Below are positions 22,435 to 31,098 of a stretch of 35,879 bases of DNA, one piece after another. Position numbers and translations under genes: made by a program. This DNA comes from Pseudomonadota bacterium (GTDB lineage: Bacteria > Pseudomonadota > Alphaproteobacteria > Caulobacterales > Caulobacteraceae). Under the pieces are notes generated by a model. That model ran no database searches and was not told where the DNA came from. It worked only from the letters and a program-made list of their open reading frames with translations. Each line of letters begins with the position of its first letter. The first letter of the stretch is position 1. The DNA lies in assembly GCA_023390245.1 (NCBI GenBank), contig JAEWDF010000113.1, forward strand, positions 1 through 35,879. The letters are read 5' to 3'.

Positions 22435-23991
22435 TCAGGCTTCCGCCGCCATCTTCTCGGCCTTGGCGACGGCCTCCTCGATGGCGCCGACCATGTAGAA
22501 GGCGGCTTCGGGCAGGTGGTCGTATTCGCCGGCGACGATGCCCTTGAACGAGCGGATGGTGTCGGCCAGCTCGACGAACTTGCCCGGCGAGTTGGTGAAC
22601 TGTTCGGCGACGAAGAAGGGCTGCGACAGGAAGCGCTGGATCTTGCGGGCGCGCGAGACGACCAGCTTGTCCTCTTCCGACAGCTCGTCCATGCCCAGGA
22701 TGGCGATGATGTCCTTCAGGGCCTTGTACTGCTGCAGCACGCCCTGGACCGAGCGGGCGACGTTGTAGTGCTCTTCGCCGATGACCAGCGGGTCCATGAT
22801 CCGCGAGGTCGAGTCCAGCGGATCGACGGCCGGGAAGATGGCCTGGGCGGCGATGTCGCGGCTGAGGGTCGTGGTCGCGTCCAGGTGGGCGAACGAGGTG
22901 GCGGGCGCCGGGTCGGTCAGGTCGTCGGCCGGGACGTAGATGGCCTGGACCGAGGTGATCGAGCCCTTCTTGGTCGAGGTGATGCGCTCCTGCAGGTTGC
23001 CCATCTCGGTCGCCAGGGTCGGCTGATAGCCCACCGCCGACGGGATGCGGCCCAGAAGCGCCGACACTTCCGAACCGGCCTGGGTGAAGCGGAAGATGTT
23101 GTCGACGAACAGCAGCACGTCCTTGCCTTCCTCGTCGCGGAAGTATTCCGCGATCGACAGGCCGGTCAGGGCGACGCGGGCGCGGGCGCCCGGCGGTTCG
23201 TTCATCTGGCCATAGACCAGGGCGCACTTGGAGCCTTCGGTCGAGCCGTTGTTCTCCTTCGGGTCCACATTCACGTTGGACTCGATCATCTCGTGATAAA
23301 GGTCGTTGCCTTCGCGGGTGCGTTCGCCCACGCCGGCCAGGACCGAATAACCGCCGTAAGCCTTGGCGATGTTGTTGATCAGCTCCTGCATGGTCACGGT
23401 CTTGCCCACGCCGGCGCCGCCGAACAGGCCGATCTTGCCGCCCTTGGTGTAGGGGCAGATCAGGTCGATGACCTTGATGCCGGTGACCAGGATTTCCGAC
23501 GAGGTCGACTGCTCTTCGAACGAAGGCGCCTCGCGGTGGATCGAGCGGTATTCGGTGGTCTCGATCGGGCCAGCCTCGTCGATCGGCGCGCCGACGACGT
23601 TCATGATGCGGCCCAGGACCGCCGGGCCGACCGGCGCCTTGATCGACGAACCGGTGTCGGACACCGCCTGGCCGCGGGTCAGGCCCTCGGTCGTATCCAT
23701 GGCGATGGCGCGCACCATGTTCTCACCCAGGTGCTGGGCGACTTCCAGGACCAGGGTGAAGGGCTCGCCCGTCTTCTGGTCGACGTTCTGGGTGTGCAGG
23801 GCGTTGAGGATCGCCGGCAGATGGCCTTCGAACTCCACGTCGACGACGGCGCCGATGACCTGGGCGATCTTGCCCTGGCCGTCGACGGCGACGGGAGCGG
23901 CGGCCTTCGGCGCCTTGGCGGCGGCAGGCTTCTTCGGGGCGGCCGGCTTCTTGGCGGCGGGTTTCTTGGCGGGGGCGACGGTGTCGGTCAT
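22435..23991 (-). CDS. atpD: ATP synthase F1 beta subunit
   Basis: A 518-residue catalytic subunit of F1, making ATP at the membrane. Walker A is FGGAGVGKTV, the catalytic Glu is in GERTREGNDL, and Walker B is VLLFVDNIFRFTQAGSE. ALLGRIPSAVGYQPTLATEMG is also typical. Residues 1-38 are an unusual Lys/Ala/Pro-rich extension (APAKKPAAKKPAAPKKPAAA) that resembles histone H1 tails and is absent from most beta subunits; related Caulobacterales proteins have something similar. A short insert around VDPKENNGSTEGSK adds to the length. It is the fourth gene of atpHAGDC. Confidence 0.98.
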   Translation of the reverse strand: MTDTVAPAKKPAAKKPAAPKKPAAAKAPKAAAPVAVDGQGKIAQVIGAVVDVEFEGHLPAILNALHTQNVDQKTGEPFTLVLEVAQHLGENMVRAIAMDTTEGLTRGQAVSDTGSSIKAPVGPAVLGRIMNVVGAPIDEAGPIETTEYRSIHREAPSFEEQSTSSEILVTGIKVIDLICPYTKGGKIGLFGGAGVGKTVTMQELINNIAKAYGGYSVLAGVGERTREGNDLYHEMIESNVNVDPKENNGSTEGSKCALVYGQMNEPPGARARVALTGLSIAEYFRDEEGKDVLLFVDNIFRFTQAGSEVSALLGRIPSAVGYQPTLATEMGNLQERITSTKKGSITSVQAIYVPADDLTDPAPATSFAHLDATTTLSRDIAAQAIFPAVDPLDSTSRIMDPLVIGEEHYNVARSVQGVLQQYKALKDIIAILGMDELSEEDKLVVSRARKIQRFLSQPFFVAEQFTNSPGKFVELADTIRSFKGIVAGEYDHLPEAAFYMVGAIEEAVAKAEKMAAEA

Positions 23992-24028
23992 GGCTGGGTT
24001 CCGTGTCGGAATATCGTGTCGTGCGGGC

Positions 24029-24907
24029 TCAGACGGCTTCCTTGCCGGCGATGATCTCGATCAGCTCGGTCGTGATCTTGGCCTGGCGGGAGCGGTTGTA
24101 TTGCAGGGTCAGGGCGTTGATCAGGTCGCCCGCATTGCGCGTGGCGTTGTCCATCGCCGTCATCTGGGCCCCGAAGAAGCCGGCCTGGTTTTCGTACAGG
24201 GCGGCCAGGATCTGGGTCGTGATGTTGCGCGGGAGCAGGGTCTCGAGGATTTCCTCCTCCGACGGCTCGTATTCATAGACGGCGCCGTTCAGATCGATGG
24301 GCGCGGCGTCGCCGTCCACCACCGCCGGGATCAGCTGCTTGGCGGTCGGCACCTGAGCGATGACCGACTGGAAGCGGCTGTAGAACAGGGTCACGACGTC
24401 GGCGCGGCCCTCCTCGAACTCCTCGGCGATCATCTCCGCGACGGGCTGAGCCGCCGGCAGGCCGATGGTCTTGTGTTCGGACAGTTCGAACGTCTTGACG
24501 ATCCGGTCGCCGTACAGGCGCGTCAGCTGGTCGCGGGACTTCTTGCCGACCGCGACGATGCGGACGTCCTTGCCCTGGGCGATCAGGCTGGCGATGCGCT
24601 CGCGCGCGGCGCGCACGACGTTGGTCGAGAAGCCGCCGGCCAGGCCCTTGTCGGCCGTGGCGACCACGACCAGGTGGCGCTGGTCCGAGCCGGTCCCGGC
24701 CAGCAGGCGCGGGGCGCCGTCGCCGGACACGCCCGCCGCCAGATTGGCGATCACGGCGGCCATCTTGCGGGCGTAGGGGCGCGCGCTCTCGGCCTGGTCC
24801 TGCGACCGCTTGAGCTTGGCCGCGGCGACCATGTTCAGGGCTTTCGTGATCTTCTGCGTCGACTTAACGCTTCCGATCCGATCGCGCATTTCCTTGAGGC
24901 TGGCCAT
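24029..24907 (-). CDS. atpG: ATP synthase F1 gamma subunit
   Basis: A 292-residue rotor-shaft subunit. The N-terminal coiled coil begins MASLKEMRDRIGSVKSTQKITKALNMVAAAKL, the Rossmann-like middle includes VVVATADKGLAGGFSTNV, and the C-terminal coiled coil reads MDNATRNAGDLINALTLQYNRSRQAKITTELIEI, all strongly conserved. It sits between atpA (32 bp before) and atpD (37 bp after). Confidence 0.97.
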   Translation of the reverse strand: MASLKEMRDRIGSVKSTQKITKALNMVAAAKLKRSQDQAESARPYARKMAAVIANLAAGVSGDGAPRLLAGTGSDQRHLVVVATADKGLAGGFSTNVVRAARERIASLIAQGKDVRIVAVGKKSRDQLTRLYGDRIVKTFELSEHKTIGLPAAQPVAEMIAEEFEEGRADVVTLFYSRFQSVIAQVPTAKQLIPAVVDGDAAPIDLNGAVYEYEPSEEEILETLLPRNITTQILAALYENQAGFFGAQMTAMDNATRNAGDLINALTLQYNRSRQAKITTELIEIIAGKEAV

Positions 24908-24939
24908 CCGGCTCTACTTTCTCAGCTGTCCGGTCAGTC

Positions 24940-26472
<1,533 letters not shown>

Positions 26473-26524
26473 GTCGGGCTCTCTGTTTCGTCTTTGTCGG
26501 TGCGCCGTTCGGCGCGCTGATGGG

Positions 26525-27079
26525 TTAGGCGCGCTTCAGCGCGAACTTCATTTGATCGAGCTTGGTCTTCAGCGAGGCGTCGAACAGCTTCGAGCCGACC
26601 TTCACCTTAAGACCGCCCAGGATCGAGGGATCGACCCGCGTCGTCAGCTCGGGCGCCTTGCCCAGGCTCTTGGAAATGGCGGCCGTCACGGCGGCCAGCG
26701 CCTTGGCGTCCAACGGTTGGGCCGAGACGACTTCGGCCGAGACGACGCCGGCGTGTTTGGCGTACAGGCGCTCGAACCCGCCGATCACGGCCGGCAGGTC
26801 GCGGGCGCGGCCGTTCTGGGCCAGCAGGCCCAGGAAGTTGGCGGTGTGCTTTCGAAACTTGGCCTTGGCGGCGATGGCGACCAGGCCCTTGGCCTGGTCC
26901 TCGGCGGCGATGACCGGCGAGGTCGCCAGCCGGCGCAGGTCGGCGCTCTCGCCCCAGGCGGTTTTCAGGGAGACGATGTCGGCGCGCACGGCGTCCAGCT
27001 CGCCGGTCTCCAGCGCCAGGTCGAACAGCGCCTGTGCGTAGCGTTCACCGACTTCCGTCGTTCTGAAATCGTCAGCCAC
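26525..27079 (-). CDS. atpH: ATP synthase F1 delta subunit
   Basis: A 184-residue stator subunit (OSCP homologue) linking F1 to the peripheral stalk. It has the conserved start VGERYAQALFDLALE, the middle region (FLGLLAQNGRARDLPAVIGGFERLY), and the C-terminal VDPSILGGLKVKVGSKLFDASLKTKLDQMK. It uses a GTG start at 27079 with only a weak ribosome-binding site. It is the first gene of atpHAGDC. The F0 genes are not here, as expected for alphaproteobacteria, where F0 and F1 lie apart. Confidence 0.96.
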   Translation of the reverse strand: MADDFRTTEVGERYAQALFDLALETGELDAVRADIVSLKTAWGESADLRRLATSPVIAAEDQAKGLVAIAAKAKFRKHTANFLGLLAQNGRARDLPAVIGGFERLYAKHAGVVSAEVVSAQPLDAKALAAVTAAISKSLGKAPELTTRVDPSILGGLKVKVGSKLFDASLKTKLDQMKFALKRA

Positions 27080-27387
27080 TCTATGGTCCGCGGTCGTAGT
27101 GTCAGGGTCGCGACCGGCGGCGAGGCTTCGCGCCAGTCAAGAGCTTGAAATGCTTACGGAAAGCACGACAGGGGCCGTCTCCTAGGACACGCCCCCCGCA
27201 AGCCGGGCGCCTGATAGCACGGGCCTTCGCCGCTCGCAACATTGTGTGATGGGCGCTGAAAGGTCGCACCTGGGAGGCGGCGTACGAGCGAAGGGGGGTG
27301 CGACCATGACGCCGCATCGGCTCGCTTGATCGGAACGCCAGGCGCGCCTAGCGGTTTTGCGCCTCAGCATCCGCGCAGGAACCTTCC
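27080..27387. promoter_or_regulatory. Divergent promoter region between atpH and terC
   Basis: A 308-bp gap without a convincing gene that must hold promoters for the atp operon (minus) and the TerC gene (plus). On the minus strand CTTGACTGG (about 27134-27143) resembles a -35 box for atpH, but no clear -10 follows. Near it are a TCAAG-AG-CTTGA dyad (27137-27148) and a TGCTT-N5-AAGCA hairpin (27151-27165). Toward terC lies a 9-bp inverted repeat with a 26-base loop (separate entry). A seven-codon frame MTPHRLA starts at 27306, after a G-rich stretch, and could be a leader peptide, but support is weak. Confidence 0.5.
27262..27305 (+). promoter_or_regulatory. Long-loop inverted repeat in the terC leader
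   Basis: GGTCGCACC (27262-27270) and GGTGCGACC (27297-27305) pair perfectly over 9 bp, enclosing a 26-base G-rich loop, and end 82 bp before the terC start. TerC/Alx-family genes are often controlled by the manganese-sensing yybP-ykoY riboswitch, so a structured leader is plausible. I could not match the conserved riboswitch loops with confidence, and a protein operator is an alternative. Confidence 0.4.
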
Positions 27388-28215
27388 ATGTTCGACGGCG
27401 TCGCCGCTCTCCTGACCGATCCGGCCGCCTGGGCCGCCCTGATCACGCTGGTGGTGATGGAGGTGGTGCTGGGGATCGACAATCTGATCTTCATCTCGAT
27501 CCTGTCGAACAAGCTGCCGCCCGAGCACCGCCAGCGCACGCGCCGCATCGGCATCGGCCTGGCGCTGATCATGCGCCTGGGGCTGCTGGCGACGATCGGC
27601 TGGATCGTCGGCCTGACCCAGCCGGTGTTCGACCTGGGCCTGCACGGCGACACCTTCGACACCGCCTTCAGCTGGCGCGACCTGATCCTGATCGCCGGCG
27701 GCCTGTTCCTGGTGTGGAAGGCGACCAAGGAAATCCACCACGCGGTGGACGTCACGCCGTCCCAAGATTTGCTGGAGAAGGACAAGGCCGAGGTCGTCAT
27801 CAACAACGTCGGCGCTGCCATCGTCCAGATCATCCTGCTGGACCTGGTCTTCTCGATCGACTCCATCCTGACCGCCGTCGGCATGACCGACCATGTGCCG
27901 GTGATGATGATCGCCGTGGTGATCGCGGTGCTGTGCATGCTGCTGGCCGCCGACCCGCTGGCCAACTTCATCGACAAGAACCCGACGGTGGTGATGCTGG
28001 CCCTGGGCTTCCTGCTGATGATCGGGGCGGTGCTGATCGCCGATGGCTTCGGCGTCCATGTGCCCAAGGGCTACATCTACGCGGCCATGGCCTTCTCGGC
28101 CCTGGTGGAGGGGCTGAACATGCTGTCGCGCGGCGCCCAGGCGCGCAAGGCGGCCGCGACCGAGGCGGCCCGGGCCGAGCTGAACCGGCGCGAGACCGCC
28201 GAGCCGGGCGTCTGA
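27388..28215 (+). CDS. TerC-family integral membrane protein
   Basis: A 275-residue polytopic protein of the TerC family. Conserved acidic motifs in membrane helices are VMEVVLGIDNLIFISIL (about 24-40) and LDLVFSIDSILTAVGMTDH (about 152-170), joined by a hydrophilic loop (EIHHAVDVTPSQDLLEKDKAEV). About seven to eight helices are predicted. There is no CBS or CorC domain, so it is the short YgdQ-like form. Relatives are linked to manganese export, metal loading of secreted proteins, or tellurite resistance; which applies here is unknown. Start at 27388 with AGGAA upstream. It overlaps the next gene by one base (TGATG), suggesting an operon. Confidence 0.92.
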   Translation: MFDGVAALLTDPAAWAALITLVVMEVVLGIDNLIFISILSNKLPPEHRQRTRRIGIGLALIMRLGLLATIGWIVGLTQPVFDLGLHGDTFDTAFSWRDLILIAGGLFLVWKATKEIHHAVDVTPSQDLLEKDKAEVVINNVGAAIVQIILLDLVFSIDSILTAVGMTDHVPVMMIAVVIAVLCMLLAADPLANFIDKNPTVVMLALGFLLMIGAVLIADGFGVHVPKGYIYAAMAFSALVEGLNMLSRGAQARKAAATEAARAELNRRETAEPGV

Positions 28216-28976
28216 TGCGCCGGCCGAACTTTGCGCTGGGCCTGTTGCTGGGTCTGGCGCTGCTGGCCGGCGCGGTCCAGGCGCAGGTTCCGGTCCAGGG
28301 CTACGAGGTCGTGCGGACCTATCCGCACGACCGCACGGCCTTCACCGAAGGCCTCTTCCTGCATGACGGGGTGCTGTACGAAAGCACCGGCCAGTACCCG
28401 TCCGACATCCGCGCCGTGCGGCTGGACACGGGCGAGGTGCTGCGCAGGCGCGAGTTGCCGACCGTCTATTTCGGCGAAGGGATCGTGGCGGTCGGCGACC
28501 GGCTCTACAGCCTGACGTGGCGAAACCACATGGGCTTCGTCTGGAACCTGGCCGACTTCTCCCCCGCGGGCGGCTTCACCTATCCGGGCGAGGGCTGGGG
28601 CCTGACCACCGACGGGCGCCGGCTGATCATGAGCGACGGCACCGACCAGATCCGCTTTCTGGACCCCCAGACCCTGGCCGAAACCGGACGCATCCGCGTC
28701 ACCGCCGACGGTCGGCCGCTGGACCAGATCAACGAACTGGAATGGGTCGACGGCGAAATCTACGCCAACCTGTGGCAGACCGACCGCATCGCGCGGATCG
28801 ATCCGGACACTGGCCGGGTGAAGGCCTTCGTCGACCTGAGCGGCCTTCTGCCGCACGACCCGTCGATGGACCCGAACGACGACGTGCTGAACGGCATCGC
28901 CTGGGACGCCCAGGCGCGTCGCCTGTTCGTCACCGGCAAGCGTTGGCCGACCCTGTTCGAAATCCGCCTGAAGTAG
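28215..28976 (+). CDS. Glutaminyl-peptide cyclotransferase
   Basis: A 253-residue exported beta-propeller enzyme of the plant/bacterial QC type, which cyclises N-terminal glutamine to pyroglutamate. A signal peptide covers residues 1-23 (cleavage VQA-QV; the mature chain itself would begin with Gln). Family features are VVRTYPHDRTAFTEGLFLHDGVLYESTGQYPSD near the N-terminus, YFGEGIVAVGDRLYSLTWRNH, INELEWVDGEIYANLWQTDRIARIDP, and DVLNGIAWDAQARRLFVTGKRWPTLFEI at the end. It overlaps the terC stop and is probably co-translated; a shared role in envelope protein maturation is possible but speculative. Confidence 0.9.
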   Translation: MRRPNFALGLLLGLALLAGAVQAQVPVQGYEVVRTYPHDRTAFTEGLFLHDGVLYESTGQYPSDIRAVRLDTGEVLRRRELPTVYFGEGIVAVGDRLYSLTWRNHMGFVWNLADFSPAGGFTYPGEGWGLTTDGRRLIMSDGTDQIRFLDPQTLAETGRIRVTADGRPLDQINELEWVDGEIYANLWQTDRIARIDPDTGRVKAFVDLSGLLPHDPSMDPNDDVLNGIAWDAQARRLFVTGKRWPTLFEIRLK

Positions 28977-28985
28977 GCGCCCGTC

Positions 28986-29516
28986 TCAGGTCGTGAGCGC
29001 GCTTTCCGACGCCGCGACGCGGGCGGCGGCGTGGACCACGGCGGCGATGCGCAGCGCGGCCTGGACCTGGACGGGGGGCATGCCCTGGCGGCGCAGTTCG
29101 GCCTCGTGCGCGTCCAGGCAGGCGCCGCAGCCGTTGATGGCCGACACCGCCAGCGACCACAGTTCGAAGTCCACGCGCGGCACGCCCGGATCGCCCAGCA
29201 CGTTCATCCGCAGGCGCGAGGGCAGGGTGGCGTAGTCGTGGCTGCGCATGATGTGCAGGGCGCGGTAATAGACGTTGTTCATGCCCATCAGGGCCGCCGC
29301 CGCCTTGGCCGCCTGCATCGCCTCGGGCGACAGGACCCCGGCCGCCGCCGTCTCGATCGCCGCCACGGCGGGTCCGCCGACGGCGTGGGCGCTGGTCAGG
29401 AAGCAGCCCCACTTCTGCTGGTCGGTCAGGACGGTCTCCTCGGCCAGGACCGCCAGGTTCTGGGAGATGTCCTTGGCGTAGGCGGGAAGCAGGCCCCGCA
29501 GGGCGTCGATCGACAT
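28986..29516 (-). CDS. ahpD: Alkyl hydroperoxide reductase AhpD
   Basis: A 176-residue alkylhydroperoxidase/adaptor. The catalytic motif NGCGACLDAHE gives Cys130, Cys133 and His137, the same numbering as the Mycobacterium tuberculosis enzyme, with the upstream Glu in DFELWSL (Glu118). AhpD reduces peroxides weakly itself and regenerates AhpC by disulfide exchange. A strong GAGGAGG site lies just before the ATG. It is divergent from an OxyR-type regulator, the classic arrangement, but ahpC is not next to it. Candidate regulator boxes lie in the shared 197-bp gap. Confidence 0.95.
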   Translation of the reverse strand: MSIDALRGLLPAYAKDISQNLAVLAEETVLTDQQKWGCFLTSAHAVGGPAVAAIETAAAGVLSPEAMQAAKAAAALMGMNNVYYRALHIMRSHDYATLPSRLRMNVLGDPGVPRVDFELWSLAVSAINGCGACLDAHEAELRRQGMPPVQVQAALRIAAVVHAAARVAASESALTT

Positions 29517-29587
29517 TCGGCATCCTCCTCGGCGGCGGCCGGCATGGCCGCACGCCGCAGCTTACATAGGCGCCCGGCGGTCCGTCG

Positions 29588-29704
29588 ATAGGGGCGGCTT
29601 ATGAGGGCTTCGGGCGCGTCTGGGCCTTCGCGGCCCGCCTGCGCGGGGCTTTGGAGCGCATCGTCGCTGTTGCGCGTCTTCCCGGGGGCATAGGCGCGGC
29701 TTAT
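29588..29704. promoter_or_regulatory. Two OxyR-type boxes between ahpD and oxyR
   Basis: ATAGGGGCGGCTTAT (29588-29602) and ATAGGCGCGGCTTAT (29690-29704) differ at one of 15 positions. Both have the form ATAG-N7-TTAT, the same geometry as an OxyR half-site (ATAG-N7-CTAT) and the general T-N11-A box of LysR regulators. The first lies at the likely -35 region of ahpD (CGTCGA fwd at 29583-29588, with TACATA at 29563-29568 as -10). The second runs into TTATAT, ten bases before the oxyR start, where binding could repress oxyR. A third partial copy, ATAGGCGC, is at 29566-29573. Confidence 0.55.
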
Positions 29705-29713
29705 ATGACGCCC

Positions 29714-30613
29714 ATGCTGCCCACCCTTCGCCAGCTCCAGTATCTGAAACTGCTCGCCGAGCACGGCTCCTTCTCGCGCGCGGCCGAGGCGGCGCATGTC
29801 AGCCAGCCGGCCCTCAGCGCCGGGGTGCAGGAGCTGGAGCGCATCCTGGGCGCGCCGGTGGTGGAGCGCACGCGCGGCAATGTGGCCATGACGGCCGTCG
29901 GGGCCGAGGCGGTGCGGCGGGCCGAGGACGTGCTGGCGCGCGCCGAAGACCTGGTGGAGGCGGCCAAGAACGCGGGCCGCCCGCTGTCGGGCCGGTTCCG
30001 CCTGGGCGTGATCCCGACCGTCGCCCCCTTCCTGCTGCCGACCAAGCTGCCGCGCGTGAAGGCCGATTATCCGAACCTGAAGCTGTTCATCCGCGAGGAC
30101 CTGACCCCGCGCCTGATCGCGGCGCTGAAGTCCGGCCATCTGGACGCCGCCGTCATCGCCCTGCCGTATGAGGCCGGCGGGATCGAGCACGCGCGCATCG
30201 GCGACGACGAGATCATGGCCGCCGCCCCCGCCGACCACCCGCTGGCCGCGCCGGGGCCGATCCGGCCGGGCGCGCTGAAGTCCGAGGACCTGATCCTGCT
30301 GGAAGACGGCCATTGCCTGCGCGACCACGCGCTGGCGGCCTTGGACATCGAGGCGCCGCGCGGCGACGACGTGTTCGCCGCCACCAGCCTGCATACGCTG
30401 GTGCAGATGGTCGGCTCGGGCCTGGGCGTGTCCTTCCTGCCCAAGATGGCGGTGCAGGCGGGGCTGGCCGACAATCCGGCCGTCGCCGTGCGGCCGTTCG
30501 AGACGCTGGGAAGCGACGCGCCGCCCCGGCGCGAGATCGTCGTCGCCTGGCGCGCCGGCTCCAGCCGCGCGGCCGAGGCCCGGCTGCTGGCCGACGCGCT
30601 GACGCTGGACTGA
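29714..30613 (+). CDS. oxyR: OxyR-type LysR regulator with one cysteine
   Basis: A 299-residue LysR-family activator. The winged helix-turn-helix is at about 2-60 (LRQLQYLKLLAEHGSFSRAAEAAHVSQPALSAGVQELE), then the effector domain. DGHCLRDHAL at 198-207 is the OxyR signature with Cys201, equivalent to peroxide-sensing Cys199 of E. coli. The second redox cysteine (E. coli Cys208, in HCLRDQAMGFC) is replaced by leucine, and no other cysteine exists in the protein. VGSGLGVSFLPKMAV is typical. Start 29714 begins the conserved MLPTLRQLQYL; ATG 29705 is an alternative adding three residues. It is divergent from ahpD, supporting a role in peroxide response. Confidence 0.87.
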   Translation: MLPTLRQLQYLKLLAEHGSFSRAAEAAHVSQPALSAGVQELERILGAPVVERTRGNVAMTAVGAEAVRRAEDVLARAEDLVEAAKNAGRPLSGRFRLGVIPTVAPFLLPTKLPRVKADYPNLKLFIREDLTPRLIAALKSGHLDAAVIALPYEAGGIEHARIGDDEIMAAAPADHPLAAPGPIRPGALKSEDLILLEDGHCLRDHALAALDIEAPRGDDVFAATSLHTLVQMVGSGLGVSFLPKMAVQAGLADNPAVAVRPFETLGSDAPPRREIVVAWRAGSSRAAEARLLADALTLD

Positions 30614-30619
30614 GACGGC

Positions 30620-31096
30620 TCAGCCGAACAGGCGCTGGTCCCACCAGACGGGAGTCTCAAGGCCCGGCTTGACCCGGCCGAAGTCGGGATGGGCGGCGTT
30701 GAAGACCAGATTGCGCTCCATCCGCGCCACGACCGACGGCACGACCAGCAGGGCGGAGCGCCCCTGCGCGAACCAGTCGCGGCCGAAGGCGCGTGCGGCC
30801 GCGCCGCCGGGCTCGGCCCAGCCGGGCAGGGCGTCGGGATTGACCACCTCGTAGGACACGCCGGCCGGGATGTGGATTTCGATGTAGTGCTGGCCTGTCG
30901 GCAGTTCGCCGCCGAAATGGACCAGCTTCTCCAGCATGGCGGTGGAATAGTGTTCGGCCGCATAGACCGCGCGCTGGCCCGCCTCGTGCCAGCGGCCGGA
31001 GGCCAGGCGCGCCCCGCTGTCGCTCCAGATCGGGTGCTCGCCGCGCGGATCGCCGATGCGAAACGCCTTCAGCGCATCGGCCAGGACGCGGGCCAT
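30620..31096 (-). CDS. RES-domain toxin (NAD+ phosphorylase family)
   Basis: A 158-residue RES-family toxin. The domain's namesake residues are visible: Arg35 in ASGRWHEAG, Glu56 in STAMLEKLVH and Ser121 in LLVVPSVVAR, with Tyr45 in AVYAAEHY. Characterised relatives (MbcT, Res) break down cellular NAD+ and stop growth until neutralised by an Xre-type antitoxin. The length is typical and all key residues are intact, so it should be active. Its ATG at 31096 lies two bases after the antitoxin stop, so the pair is one operon with the antitoxin first. It converges on oxyR with six bases between stops. Confidence 0.92.
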   Translation of the reverse strand: MARVLADALKAFRIGDPRGEHPIWSDSGARLASGRWHEAGQRAVYAAEHYSTAMLEKLVHFGGELPTGQHYIEIHIPAGVSYEVVNPDALPGWAEPGGAAARAFGRDWFAQGRSALLVVPSVVARMERNLVFNAAHPDFGRVKPGLETPVWWDQRLFG

Positions 31097-31098
31097 GC

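Noticed and set aside
21974..22498. Plus-strand frame with AGGA before its ATG, starting MPRRRTQARRLALAAAWALI
   Set aside because: Start is attractive and the N-terminus is hydrophobic, but the frame runs through the atp terminator and antisense through atpC and into atpD. It looks like chance.
27306..27329. Seven-codon leader peptide (MTPHRLA) before terC
   Set aside because: A G-rich stretch precedes it, but no attenuator-like codons or alternative hairpins are evident. Mentioned in the intergenic entry but not called as a gene.
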